DNA of 64,000 bases, from NCBI RefSeq assembly GCF_000960995.1, contig NZ_CP009434.1, positions 186,001 through 250,000 on the forward strand. Reading direction: 5' to 3'. How positions within the stretch are numbered: position 1 is the first letter of the stretch; the number at the start of each line of letters is the position of its first letter. Below the pieces are notes generated by a model that had not been told where the DNA came from, searched no databases, and saw nothing but the letters and a program-made list of their open reading frames with translations. A program made the position numbers and the translations under genes. This document shows, piece by piece, positions 1 to 9,123 of the stretch. Origin of the DNA: Burkholderia glumae LMG 2196 = ATCC 33617 (GTDB lineage: Bacteria > Pseudomonadota > Gammaproteobacteria > Burkholderiales > Burkholderiaceae).

Positions 1-2192
1 CTATGCGATTTCTCGATCTCGTCGAGCAGCACGACCGAATAGGGCCGACGGCGCACCGCCTCGGTCAAGACGCCCCCCTCCCCATAGCCGACGTACCCCG
101 GTGGGGCGCCCTTCAGGCTCGATACCGTGTGCGCTTCCTGATACTCGCTCATGTTGATGGTAATAAGGTTTTGTTCCCCTCCATACAGCGCTTCCGCGAG
201 CGCGAGCGCCGTCTCGGTCTTGCCAACGCCGGACGGCCCGGTCAGTAGGAACACGCCCAGCGGCTTGGCTGGATCGGCCAGGCCCGCGCGAGCAGTCTGT
301 ATGCGTTCGGCAATCTGCCGCAACGCGTCCGTCTGCCCCACGACCCGTGCCGAAAGCGTCTCGGAAAGACGCCGCACCGCCGCGATTTCATCAGTGACCA
401 TGCGACCGACCGGGATGCCAGTCCAATCGGAGATGATCGCGGCCACCATCGCCTCGCTCACCTCCGGAAACACTAACGGACGCCCGCCCTGCAACTGCCG
501 CAGCTGACGATCCAGCAGGTGCAACCGTTCGAAAGCCGCCGTGTCGACGTGAGCAGCCGCCGGCGCGACAGCGCGCTCGGCGGGCCCGGTGTCCGGATCG
601 GCAGGGAGGCAGGGCTGGCCGGCGCCACCGTCCGGTTCGCCGCCGCGCTCGTCCTCGCCCTCCGTCTCGGCACGCGCCTCAAGCAGGGCTCGCACCGCCT
701 CCACCTGAGCCTGCCATGCCTGCTCGATATCACGCGCTTGTACCTCGAGTTCGGCGATGCGCTGTGCCACCTCGGACCACGACGCGCCGTCGCCGATGCC
801 GACGCGCCGCTCGGCATCGAGCAGCGCGCTTTCGATACGCGCCGCCTCGAGCTGCTGACGCAAATACTGTAATTCGCGCGGCGGTGCGTGCTGCGACAAG
901 GCAACACGCGCGCAAGCCGTGTCGAGCAGGCTGATCGCCTTGTCCGGCAACTGACGCGACGGCAGATAGCGATGCGACAGCATCACGGACGCGCGCACGG
1001 CCTCATCGAGCACGACAACGCCATGGTGCCGCGAGAACGTGCCAACCAACCCGCGTACCATGTCGACGGCGGCGCCCGGTTCCGGCTCGGCCACCTGCAG
1101 CACCTGGAAGCGACGCGTGAGCGCCGGATCCTTCTCGATATGTCGCTTGTATTCGGCCCAGGTGGTGGCGCCGATCACGCGCAGCGTGCCGCGCGCGAGC
1201 GCGGGCTTCAGCAGGTTCGCCGCATCTCCGGTGCCGGCCTGGCCACCCGCACCGATCAAAGTATGAATCTCGTCGATAAACAGGATCACCGGCACGGGCG
1301 CCTTTCCCGCCGCCTCAATCACCGATTTCAAGCGCGCCTCGAACTCGCCGCGCATACTCGCGCCGGCCAGCAACGCGCCAACATCGAGGTTCAGCAGCCG
1401 CACCTCGGCAAGCTTGGGTGGCACGTCGCCGCGCGCGATCGCGAGCGCCAGCCCCTCGACGACGGCGGTCTTGCCGACGCCAGCATCGCCAGTCAGCAAT
1501 GGATTGTTTTGCCGGCGTCGCAGCAGCACGTCCACCATCGTGCGAATCTCGATATCCCGGCCCACCACCGGATCGATTTCGCCCTTGAGCGCGCGCGCCG
1601 TCAGATCGGCACAGAACTGCTCGAGCGAACTGCCGCGGGCCGGCGCCGCCATCGCATCGGACGCCTCTCCCGGCACCGCCGGCGAGAAATCGCTGTGATC
1701 ATAGGGCGTGTCGTCGGCCTCGGGCGACCCGGCGATCCAGGCCGGCAGCGCCTCGTGCAGGCCGTCCACCGGGATCCGGCCGAACTCCCTCGAGCAGGAC
1801 AGCAATACGCGCCGCAATTCGGGCGTCTCAATCAACGCGGCCATAAGCCACGCGCCACGAATTCGGTGCTCGCCAAACACGAGCGTCGCAAGTACCCACG
1901 CGCGCTCGATCGCCGCGTCCACGTGATGTGAGAAATCACTCAGCGAGCCGGCACCGGACGGCAGAGCCGCCAACGCATCCTGCAAGTCTCGATCGAGCCG
2001 CGCGCGATCGATCTCGCAGTGCCGCACGATGCGCTGCAGATCACCGTCGGCCAGCGCGATCAATTGATGAAGCCAGTGGACCAGCTCGACGTAGGGATTG
2101 CCGCGCAGTTTCGAGAAGGTGGTGGCAGATTCGAGGCTCCGGAACAGCGTCGTGCCGAGTTTGCCGAATAGCGCGTGACGTGAAATGACCAT
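1..2192 (-). CDS. clpV: ClpV (TssH), T6SS sheath-disassembly AAA+ ATPase, 3' end outside the window
   Basis: Hexameric AAA+ unfoldase that pulls contracted TssB/TssC sheath apart in the cytoplasm so that subunits can be reused. About 730 residues are visible. An N-terminal Clp repeat domain comes first (residues 1-150). AAA module 1 has Walker A GDAGVGKT near residue 235 and Walker B VILFIDEIH near 301. A coiled middle region (about 400-560) precedes AAA module 2, with Walker A GPSGVGKT near 647 and Walker B VVLLDEIEKSH just before the edge. The usual ClpV length is about 880-900 residues, so the last ~150 lie beyond position 1. The start is the ATG at 2192, giving MVISRHALFGKL, a normal ClpV beginning. 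It diverges from tagK across a 314-bp gap, and TagJ, encoded in the opposite operon, is a known ClpV/sheath partner. Confidence 0.95.
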   Translation of the reverse strand, partial: MVISRHALFGKLGTTLFRSLESATTFSKLRGNPYVELVHWLHQLIALADGDLQRIVRHCEIDRARLDRDLQDALAALPSGAGSLSDFSHHVDAAIERAWVLATLVFGEHRIRGAWLMAALIETPELRRVLLSCSREFGRIPVDGLHEALPAWIAGSPEADDTPYDHSDFSPAVPGEASDAMAAPARGSSLEQFCADLTARALKGEIDPVVGRDIEIRTMVDVLLRRRQNNPLLTGDAGVGKTAVVEGLALAIARGDVPPKLAEVRLLNLDVGALLAGASMRGEFEARLKSVIEAAGKAPVPVILFIDEIHTLIGAGGQAGTGDAANLLKPALARGTLRVIGATTWAEYKRHIEKDPALTRRFQVLQVAEPEPGAAVDMVRGLVGTFSRHHGVVVLDEAVRASVMLSHRYLPSRQLPDKAISLLDTACARVALSQHAPPRELQYLRQQLEAARIESALLDAERRVGIGDGASWSEVAQRIAELEVQARDIEQAWQAQVEAVRALLEARAETEGEDERGGEPDGGAGQPCLPADPDTGPAERAVAPAAAHVDTAAFERLHLLDRQLRQLQGGRPLVFPEVSEAMVAAIISDWTGIPVGRMVTDEIAAVRRLSETLSARVVGQTDALRQIAERIQTARAGLADPAKPLGVFLLTGPSGVGKTETALALAEALYGGEQNLITINMSEYQEAHTVSSLKGAPPGYVGYGEGGVLTEAVRRRPYSVVLLDEIEKSH

Positions 2193-2506
2193 GGGAAGGT
2201 GCCGAGTAATGAAACGGATGGTTGGCGGAAATCGACGAAATGGCTAGTGACGGCCTGCCCGGTGTGACGGCCCGAGGCACCGCTGTGGCGCTGTAGGGGA
2301 GGGCGTGCAGCCAAGAATAGTCGGCCAGCGCTCACCTGTATTTGGGCCATCGCCCATATTCCGGCGCTGAGCGGCACCCTATGATCGGATCCGTCATTCG
2401 CTCATCAACGGGCGTGCCGGCCCGCCGCCGTTCGCCTCGCGGCAAGCGTCCCGTTTCCCCTGCCGTGCGGGCGGATCCGATTGGCCGCCACCGATACTCG
2501 CCAACC
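2193..2506. other. clpV-tagK divergent intergenic region
   Basis: No gene recognised. This is the divergent control region of the two halves of the T6SS. It contains the palindrome at 2341-2357. In-frame alternative starts for tagK exist at 2342 (TTG) and 2381 (ATG), but the intervening residues are basic, low-complexity and unlike the rest of the protein. Confidence 0.6.
2341..2357 (+). promoter_or_regulatory. Palindromic element TTTGGGC-N4-GCCCAT upstream of tagK/clpV
   Basis: The sequence reads TTTGGGCCATCGCCCAT, with a TGGGC/GCCCA dyad around CATC. The same element occurs at 30614-30630 before tssB and 38257-38273 before the pilin gene. All three point the same way relative to the downstream operon. 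After the dyad, this copy and the tssB copy also share TTCCG. Proposed operator for a common regulator; the protein is unknown. Confidence 0.5.
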
Positions 2507-3694
2507 ATGACCGATTATCACGCTCGCTGGCACGACGTCCTCATCGAAGCACGCATTCCGAGAATGTTCGCGAGAACCGTCGACTCGATCTCGCGGCCCG
2601 CGAAGGCAACTGACCACGATGCGGCTGACACGCCATGCTCCAAGGCCGTTCGGGCATCCGATGTGGCGATCGGGGTGGCCTCGGCGGCCAGCGCGTCTGC
2701 GGATCCAAGCCTCGCCGCGGCTGCCGCGAGTTCGATTTCGATCGCGCCCGGCTCGTCAACGGCCGGCGGCGCCACGGCGGCGCCCGACGCACCGGCGGCA
2801 GCGCGCTTCGAGATAGCGGCGCACGACGAGCCCGACTCGTTCGAGTACGAGCCGCAGCATTTCGCCGAGTTAGATGGCTTGGCCAGCGACGTCGGCGAAC
2901 CGGCCGCGCACTCCGCCCAGGCACGCCCCCCGTCATCGCGCGAATCGGCAGCCGGGCCCGGCACGATTCACGAGCCGGGCCCGCTCCCCGCGCCGGAATC
3001 GGCTGCTCCTATCTCACCCATCTTTGCCGGCTTCGATCTCGCAGCGGCATCGATTTTTACCGAGAGGAGCGGGTCGGCAGAAACAGACGTCGGCGCCGAC
3101 GTCGATCTGGCTCCAGTGCGGCACGAGGCTGCGGCCTGCGCGTCCCAGGGCACGGACGCCTTCGACGAACTGATCGCGATCGCCGGGATGACCGTGGACG
3201 CCGTCCACCAGGACGACCCGATGCTGTCCAGCCGCTCGATGCTGCCCCTCGTCGACGAAGAGGATCCCGATCCGCTCGCCGCGCTTGCCCGCGAGTATCA
3301 GCGCACGCTGCTAGGCGGCGAGCCGCGCTCCGCGCACGGCCTCAAAGCCGCGGCCAGCGCAAGCGTCGAGCATGCCTTACCCGTCCCGACGGCGCGCAAT
3401 ATATTCGATCGCCACGCCGCGCCACCGGGCCACGACGCCTCGGTGTTCGATCTGCTGACGAAGGACAAGAACATCGACGCGCTGCTCGACGAGCTCGACA
3501 CGTTCGGCGCGAACCATCTGTTCGAGCCCGAACCTCGCCACGAAATCCTCTCGCTGCTCGCGCCACGCGGCGTTCGCGCATCGCTCGCGGCTCAGACCGC
3601 CCAGCTAGCGCGCGCCGAACATCACCTAATCAGTCTGGACAGCCATCTGGCCATGTCCGATCCCACCGCACCTTTCGATGACGACAAACACTGA
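2507..3694 (+). CDS. tagK: TagK, T6SS-associated accessory protein
   Basis: 395-residue cytoplasmic T6SS accessory protein of unknown molecular role. The first ~240 residues are Ala/Pro/Ser/Asp-rich and look disordered. The conserved part is the C-terminus: DPLAALAREYQRTLLGG near residue 255, then KDKNIDALLDELDTFG, LFEPEPRHEILSLLAP, and AEHHLISLDSHLA near 375. That run of motifs is the TagK signature. The start is uncertain: ATG 2507 gives MTDYHARWHDVL, while ATG 2381 or TTG 2342 would add 42-55 unlikely residues. Its end overlaps tagJ by 17 bp, so translation is probably coupled. It heads the plus-strand tagK-tagJ-tssE-tssF-tssG-tssA operon. Confidence 0.8.
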   Translation: MTDYHARWHDVLIEARIPRMFARTVDSISRPAKATDHDAADTPCSKAVRASDVAIGVASAASASADPSLAAAAASSISIAPGSSTAGGATAAPDAPAAARFEIAAHDEPDSFEYEPQHFAELDGLASDVGEPAAHSAQARPPSSRESAAGPGTIHEPGPLPAPESAAPISPIFAGFDLAAASIFTERSGSAETDVGADVDLAPVRHEAAACASQGTDAFDELIAIAGMTVDAVHQDDPMLSSRSMLPLVDEEDPDPLAALAREYQRTLLGGEPRSAHGLKAAASASVEHALPVPTARNIFDRHAAPPGHDASVFDLLTKDKNIDALLDELDTFGANHLFEPEPRHEILSLLAPRGVRASLAAQTAQLARAEHHLISLDSHLAMSDPTAPFDDDKH

Positions 3695-4511
3695 CCTTCC
3701 CGGTTCGGGTGCTCCGAGCCACGCCCGCCTCGACGCCGATACGTTCGACGCACTGAAATCCCGAACCGAGGATCACGTGCGCCGCTGCCCCGCCGATTCG
3801 CGCGAGCGCTGGCTGCTGTTCGAACTGCTGTGCCTCGACGGTGCCTGGGAGCGCGCGCTGCGCCATCTGCAGACCTGGGCGACGCTGCGGCCCGACGGCG
3901 AATCGCGCGCGCAGACGTTTCGCCTGCTGGTGCAAAGCGAGGCGTTCCGTGCCGAGGTATTCGCCGGACGCCGCTTGCCTTGCTCGCTCGGTCCAGTACC
4001 GGCCTGGCTGGATACGCTGCACCGCGCCAATGCCGCGCTCGCGGACCAGGACCTCGCCACGGCCGACGCGTTGCGCACGGTCGCACTGAACGACGCGCCG
4101 GCCCGCGGCGGCGACGGCCAGCCGCTCGGTGCGTTCGCCTGGCTTACCGACAGCGACAGCCGGCTCGGGCCGGTTTGCGAACTGATCGCCACCGGCTGCT
4201 ACCACTTGCTGCCGTTCGACGACCTCTCCTCGCTCACGCTCGGGCCAGTCACGGCGCCATCGGATCTGATCTGGCGCCAGGCGACAGTGACGCGAAACGA
4301 TGGCAAGGTGCTGCACGGCTATGTCCCAATGCGTTACCCGGGCTCGGAGCGCGGCCCGACTCCGGTCAAACTCGCGCGACACACCACCTGGACGGAACTC
4401 GGCGAAACCAGCGTGATCGCGCTCGGGCAAAAGACCTGGACCACGGACCACGGCGATTTCGGCCTGCTCGGCCTCGATACCTGCCGCTTCGACACGCGGG
4501 AGCGCGCATGA
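3678..4511 (+). CDS. tagJ: TagJ/ImpE family T6SS accessory protein
   Basis: 277-residue ImpE-family protein. In Pseudomonas aeruginosa H1-T6SS the homologue (TagJ/HsiE1) binds the sheath protein TssB and helps ClpV recognise contracted sheath. The N-terminal half is helical and TPR-like (RWLLFELLCLDGAWERALRHLQTWATLRP, partly shown, residues ~36-65). The C-terminal half carries the ImpE core, including GCYHLLPFDDLSSL and PSDLIWRQATV. Length matches the family (~270). The ATG lies inside the last codons of tagK, and the stop overlaps the tssE start as ATGA, indicating tight coupling. TagJ is present only in some T6SS subtypes, so it is informative for classification. Confidence 0.88.
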   Translation: MTTNTDLPGSGAPSHARLDADTFDALKSRTEDHVRRCPADSRERWLLFELLCLDGAWERALRHLQTWATLRPDGESRAQTFRLLVQSEAFRAEVFAGRRLPCSLGPVPAWLDTLHRANAALADQDLATADALRTVALNDAPARGGDGQPLGAFAWLTDSDSRLGPVCELIATGCYHLLPFDDLSSLTLGPVTAPSDLIWRQATVTRNDGKVLHGYVPMRYPGSERGPTPVKLARHTTWTELGETSVIALGQKTWTTDHGDFGLLGLDTCRFDTRERA

Positions 4512-5026
4512 GCCTCGGTACCACCCGCCACCGGCAGGCCTGCATGCCGTCGCTGCTCGATCGCCTGCTCGACGACGCGCCCGGGCGGCCCAGCGAGCGC
4601 CCGGAAGACTACGCGCCCGACGCAAAGGGCATGCTCGCCATCATCCGGCGAGATCTCGGCCTGCTGCTCAACACCACTAATTTCGAGGACGAGCCCGATG
4701 TCATGCGGCATCCGGCGGTAGCGGCCTCGGTCGTCAACTACGGCTTGCCGGCGCTATCAGGCGGCTATCTGCCGCATCGCAACTGGGAAGACGTCGAGCG
4801 ACGGATCCGCACCGCGATCGTGCGTTTCGAACCGCGCCTGATCCCGGAATCGCTGCGGCTGCGCCCGCTCCACGACACGGATCCGGTCCGCTACAACTGC
4901 CTGGCGTTTGAAATCGAGGCGCTCGTGCACTGGTCGCCCTATCCGCTCGAACTGCGCATCCAGAGCGCACTGGATATGGAAAGAAACCAGGTCACCTTCG
5001 AACAAGCCACGCACGCGGGGCACTGA
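4508..5026 (+). CDS. tssE: TssE, gp25-like baseplate wedge component
   Basis: 172-residue baseplate wedge protein related to phage T4 gp25; with TssF, TssG and TssK it forms the cytoplasmic baseplate from which the sheath is built. The N-terminus has MPSLLDRLLDD followed by a helix. The gp25/lysozyme-like fold spans residues ~45-160 and includes IRRDLGLLLNTTNF, VNYGLPALSG and RTAIVRFEPRLIPESLR, the last matching the conserved EPRL region of the family. The chosen start (ATG 4508) overlaps the tagJ stop as ATGA. A much longer reading frame continues upstream but runs through tagJ in another frame and is not real. tssF follows one base after the stop. Confidence 0.93.
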   Translation: MSLGTTRHRQACMPSLLDRLLDDAPGRPSERPEDYAPDAKGMLAIIRRDLGLLLNTTNFEDEPDVMRHPAVAASVVNYGLPALSGGYLPHRNWEDVERRIRTAIVRFEPRLIPESLRLRPLHDTDPVRYNCLAFEIEALVHWSPYPLELRIQSALDMERNQVTFEQATHAGH

Positions 5027-5027
5027 G

Positions 5028-6908
5028 ATGGATCCGCGCTTCCTCGACTACTACAGCCGCGAACTCACCTATCTGCACGAGCTGGCGGGCGAGTTCGCCG
5101 CGCAGCATCCGAAGATCGCGCGCCGTCTCGGCATGGAGGGCATCGAGGTCGCCGATCCCTACGTCGAGCGGCTGATCGAGGCCTTCTGCTTCATGTCGGC
5201 ACGCACCCAGTTGAAGCTCGACGCAGAGTTTCCCCGCTTCACGCAGCGCCTGCTCGAAGTCGTCTACCCGAACTACGTCGCACCGACACCGTCGATCGCC
5301 GTGGCGCAGTTGCGGCCGAGCCTGCGCGAGGGCGATTTCACGCATGGCCTGACGGTGCCGCGCCACAGCCCGCTGCGCGCAGCGATCCCGGTCGGCGAGC
5401 AAACAGCCTGCGAATTCCGCAGCAGCCAGGACATCACGCTGTGGCCGATCGAAATCGCCGAGGCCCGCCTCACGGCCGTGCCGCCCGACATCCCCGACAC
5501 CGACCGCCATCTGCTGCCGCATCAGCAGTTGCGCGGCGCGCTGCGACTGCGGCTGCGCACCACCGGCGAAGTCAAGTTCAATCAAATGACGCGGTTCGAC
5601 CGGTTGCCGATCTATATCGGCGGCGACGAGCGGATCGCCTCGCACCTGTTCGAGTTGATTCATGCCGGCAGCGTCGCATCGGTGGTCCGCAAGTTAGGCG
5701 CGGCGCGCGGCGAGGGGTATGTGGTAGCGAAAACCCCGGTGGCGTTCGAGGGTCTGCAGACCGATCAGGGCTTGTTGCCATTGCCGTGGAACGCCTTCCA
5801 CGGCCACAACCTGCTGCAGGAATACTTCGCCTGCCGCCAGCGTTTCTATTTCTTCGCGCTCACGCAGCTCGCGCCCGGACTCGCGCGCGTGGACGACAAG
5901 GAGGCCGAGATCGTCCTGCTGCTCGACCGGCTGCCGGAGGAACTCGCCACCCACGTGGACGCCTCGCGGTTCCTGCTGTTCTGCACACCCATCGTCAACC
6001 TGTTCCCCAAGCGCACCGATCGAATCGAGATCAACCGTGCGCACACCGATTTCCATCTGATCGCCGATCGCACCCGGCCTCTCGACTATGAGATCTTCTC
6101 AGTATCGCGCGTATTCGGCCAAAAGGCCGAGACCTCGCAGGAAGTCGAGTTCAACCCGCTGTACCAAACGCTGCACAGCGACATCGGCAACCATGGGCGC
6201 TATTTTTCGGTGTGCCGCGAGCAGCGCACGCTGTCGGCGAATGCGCGCAAATACGGCACCCGCATGCCATACACCGGCACCGAGGTCTACGTGTCACTGG
6301 TCGACCAGGCGGAGGCGCCGTACGCCGACGATATCCGTTACCTGTCGGTCGAGGCCTGGGTCACCAATCGCGACCTGCCGTGCCTCATTCCTCGCAACGG
6401 CCGCGACGACCTGACGATGTCGGACTCGGTGCCGATCGAAGGCGTGCGCCTCGTGCATCCGCCGAGCGCGCCGCGCGCCCCGTACGCAAGCGGCGAGACG
6501 GCGTGGCGACTGATCCGCCAGCTGAGCTTCAACTATATGCCGCTCTCCGACCTCGACCACGGCGACGGCGGGCAGGCGCTGCGCAACATGCTGCGCCTCT
6601 TCATCGCGCCGGACGAACGCGAGCAGGCACGTCAGATCGAGGCGCTGGTGGGGGCGCGCACCGAGCCGGTGGTGCGGCGCCTGCCGGGCCAGGATTTGCT
6701 GGTCTACGGGCGCGGCGTGCGCTGCGCGCTGACGCTCGACGAGACCGGCTTCTCGGGCGTGAGCCCTTATCTCTTCGGGCTCGTGCTCGAGCATTACCTC
6801 GCGCGGCACGTATCGATCAACGTGTTCACCGAGACCGAGCTGCATTCGATGCAACGCGGCCTCGTGACGCGCTGGCGACCGCGCATGGGCGGCCGAGGCG
6901 CCGTATGA
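5028..6908 (+). CDS. tssF: TssF, T6SS baseplate protein
   Basis: 626-residue baseplate wedge protein, close to the usual ~600. It begins MDPRFLDYYSRELTYLHELAGEF, the characteristic TssF N-terminus, followed by HPKIARRLGMEG and DPYVERLIEAFCF (residues ~25-60). The middle holds LLQEYFACRQRFYFF, and the C-terminal third ends with YLFGLVLEHYLARHVSINVFTE, both conserved in the family. TssF forms a 2:1 complex with TssG at the baseplate. The ATG at 5028 follows the tssE stop directly, and the stop overlaps the tssG ATG as ATGA. A longer in-frame extension back to 4908 overlaps tssE and is rejected. Confidence 0.95.
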   Translation: MDPRFLDYYSRELTYLHELAGEFAAQHPKIARRLGMEGIEVADPYVERLIEAFCFMSARTQLKLDAEFPRFTQRLLEVVYPNYVAPTPSIAVAQLRPSLREGDFTHGLTVPRHSPLRAAIPVGEQTACEFRSSQDITLWPIEIAEARLTAVPPDIPDTDRHLLPHQQLRGALRLRLRTTGEVKFNQMTRFDRLPIYIGGDERIASHLFELIHAGSVASVVRKLGAARGEGYVVAKTPVAFEGLQTDQGLLPLPWNAFHGHNLLQEYFACRQRFYFFALTQLAPGLARVDDKEAEIVLLLDRLPEELATHVDASRFLLFCTPIVNLFPKRTDRIEINRAHTDFHLIADRTRPLDYEIFSVSRVFGQKAETSQEVEFNPLYQTLHSDIGNHGRYFSVCREQRTLSANARKYGTRMPYTGTEVYVSLVDQAEAPYADDIRYLSVEAWVTNRDLPCLIPRNGRDDLTMSDSVPIEGVRLVHPPSAPRAPYASGETAWRLIRQLSFNYMPLSDLDHGDGGQALRNMLRLFIAPDEREQARQIEALVGARTEPVVRRLPGQDLLVYGRGVRCALTLDETGFSGVSPYLFGLVLEHYLARHVSINVFTETELHSMQRGLVTRWRPRMGGRGAV

Positions 6909-7975
6909 GCCGCGACCCCGCCGGCGTCGCGGCGCCGAATTGCGGCAACGACATCGAGCCTCCCCGAGCGCGGCTCGATCCGGGCAAACTCAGGGCTTGG
7001 TTCGACCCCGATGCGCCGTGGCGGGCCGGCTTCCTCAGCCTGTTGCGCACGATCGCCGCTCGTGAACCCGGGCTGCGCCCGCCCGGCACGGCGAGCCGGC
7101 CGTGCGACGAGCCGTTCCGGATCGGCCAGCAGCCAACGCTGACGTTCGCGCCGCGCGAGATAGCCGCGCTCGGCATCCACGACGGCCGCCTCGACATCAG
7201 GCTGTTCGGTCTCGGCCTGTGGGGGCCGCAGGGGCCGTTGCCGCTGCATATGACGGAGCTCGCGTACAGTCGCGTCGAAAGCCATCAGGATCACGCCCTG
7301 GTGCATCTGCTCGACGTGTTTCACCACCGCGCCTTGTCGCAGTTCTACCGCGCCTGGGCGTCGGCGCAGAGCATCGCCTCGCTCGACCGGCCCGACGAGG
7401 AAACCTTCTCGTTCTATGTCGCGAGTCTCGCCGGCACCGATCCGGACGAGGCGCGGCGCTCTTGCCTGGCCACCCATGCGCGCTACAGCGCGGCGGCGCA
7501 TCTGGTGCGGGAGGCACGCAACCCGGACGGCATCGCCACCACGCTGTCGCATTACTTCGGCGTGCCGATGCAGGTCGAGGAATTCGTCGCGCACTGGATC
7601 CGGCTCTCCGATACCGAGCACACGCACATCGGCAAGCCCGGGCATGCCTCGATTATCGGCGAGGGCGCGCTGCTGGGCGAAGCGATTCCGGACCGGCAGC
7701 ACAAGTTCCGGTTGGTGGTCGGGCCGCTCGATCTCGGCCAATACCTGCGCCTGACGCCGCACGGCGCCGATCTCGCTACCTTCGTCGAATGGGTACGCGC
7801 GTTCGTCGGCCACGAGTACGCGTGGGAGGTCAAGCTGCTGATAAAGCCGTGCGAGGTGCCGCCCGCGCGCGCCGACACTTCGCAGCGGCTCGGCTATTCA
7901 ACATGGCTCGGCGAGCCGACGCACGATCGCCCCGTGGTCGGCATGGTGTTCGAGCCGGAACAGTACACCGACTGA
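6905..7975 (+). CDS. tssG: TssG, T6SS baseplate protein
   Basis: 356-residue baseplate protein, partner of TssF. Conserved landmarks are FLSLLRTIAAREPG (residues ~40-53), the PLPLHMTELAYSR stretch after LGLWGPQG, FHHRALSQFYRAWA (about 140-153), and a C-terminal GPLDLGQYLRLTP segment. Length is typical (~330-360). The start is the ATG at 6905, overlapping the tssF stop. In-frame sequence upstream, back to 6212, runs antisense-free through tssF and is a shadow. tssA follows after 18 bp, preceded by a GGAG (7981-7984). Confidence 0.94.
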   Translation: MSRDPAGVAAPNCGNDIEPPRARLDPGKLRAWFDPDAPWRAGFLSLLRTIAAREPGLRPPGTASRPCDEPFRIGQQPTLTFAPREIAALGIHDGRLDIRLFGLGLWGPQGPLPLHMTELAYSRVESHQDHALVHLLDVFHHRALSQFYRAWASAQSIASLDRPDEETFSFYVASLAGTDPDEARRSCLATHARYSAAAHLVREARNPDGIATTLSHYFGVPMQVEEFVAHWIRLSDTEHTHIGKPGHASIIGEGALLGEAIPDRQHKFRLVVGPLDLGQYLRLTPHGADLATFVEWVRAFVGHEYAWEVKLLIKPCEVPPARADTSQRLGYSTWLGEPTHDRPVVGMVFEPEQYTD

Positions 7976-7993
7976 ACTCTGGAGCCAATACGC

Positions 7994-9058
7994 ATGACAC
8001 TCGAGACGCCCTCTCCCGCCACCCGTTACACCGATCTGCTCGAACCGGTTTCCTCCGACGCACCGTGCGGCGCCGACCTCGAATACGACCCGGCGTTCGT
8101 GATGCTGCAAGCGGCCGTGGCGCCACGCGTCGAGGCTCAGTATGGCGACTTCGTCGAACTGCCGCCGCCTGCCAACTGGGCCGAGATCGAACGCGAATGC
8201 CGCGCCCTGCTGCTGCGCACCAAAGACATCCGGGTCGCGGTGATCCTGCTGCGCTGCCGCGTCCGGCTGGAAGGCGCGACCGGACTGAGCGATGCGCTGG
8301 CGTTTCTCCAGAGCCTGTTCGAGCGCTACGGCGAGGCTCTGCACCCGCTGCCGGTGGCAGACGGCGAGCGCGACCCAGTAGCCTATGTCAACGCGATCGC
8401 CGCGCTGGCCGACCACGACGGCGTGCTCAGCGACGTGCGCGACATCGCGCTGCCGAGAGCCGCGGGTCTCAAGCTGCATCTGCGCGACGTCGACAAGGCG
8501 CTGGCCACGCCTCGCCCCAAGGACGCGCTGGCGCCCGAATCGGTCGTGCGGGCGCTGCGCGAGCTGTGGAACCGGCGCGACGCGGTGCTGGTTTCCCTGG
8601 CCGACGCGCAGCAGCGGCTCGACACGCTCACGGCCTGGTGCGCCGAGGCATTCGGCGCCGACGCGCCTGACCTTGGCGCGCTGGCGCGCCTCCTTCAACC
8701 GTTCGCGCCGGTGCGGCTGAACGGCGAAGGCTCTGCGGCGCCCGACATGCCGGCGGCCCCGCAGGCCGCCGGCAACGACGCGCGGGCCGATGCGCCGCCT
8801 AGCGCAAACGCGGCGGCGACGGCCCAGCCGGGCGCGAACGATGGGGGCACCGTGGGTGCGCTGCCGGACGACGTCGATCGCTGGGCCGCACTCGCGACGC
8901 TGCGCGACACGCGCCTATGGTTCGAGCGGAAGGAGCCGAGCAGCCCCGTGATCGTGCTGTTGAGACAGTGCGAGCGGATGGTCGGCAAGCGCTTCTCCGA
9001 ACTGGTCCATCTGATCCCGGCCGACTTGCTGGCCAAGTGGGATGCGATCGACGACTGA
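7994..9058 (+). CDS. tssA: TssA, T6SS assembly/cap protein (ImpA_N domain)
   Basis: 354-residue TssA-type protein that helps baseplate assembly and sheath/tube polymerisation. The ImpA N-terminal domain covers residues ~12-135, with the usual PCGADLEYDPAF and WAEIERECRALLLRTKDIRV motifs and GLSDALAFLQSLFERYG. An Ala/Pro-rich linker (about 245-280) is followed by a short C-terminal helical segment, WFERKEPSSPVIVLLRQCERM, typical of short TssA variants. A GGAG lies before the ATG. It closes the plus-strand structural operon; the next gene is 65 bp downstream and is unrelated to secretion. Confidence 0.93.
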   Translation: MTLETPSPATRYTDLLEPVSSDAPCGADLEYDPAFVMLQAAVAPRVEAQYGDFVELPPPANWAEIERECRALLLRTKDIRVAVILLRCRVRLEGATGLSDALAFLQSLFERYGEALHPLPVADGERDPVAYVNAIAALADHDGVLSDVRDIALPRAAGLKLHLRDVDKALATPRPKDALAPESVVRALRELWNRRDAVLVSLADAQQRLDTLTAWCAEAFGADAPDLGALARLLQPFAPVRLNGEGSAAPDMPAAPQAAGNDARADAPPSANAAATAQPGANDGGTVGALPDDVDRWAALATLRDTRLWFERKEPSSPVIVLLRQCERMVGKRFSELVHLIPADLLAKWDAIDD

Positions 9059-9123
9059 AGTTTAAGGTGACGCGCGAGGCCTGCCAGCGTTCGCGCCCTG
9101 CCGCTCGAGGATAAAGAATTTCG

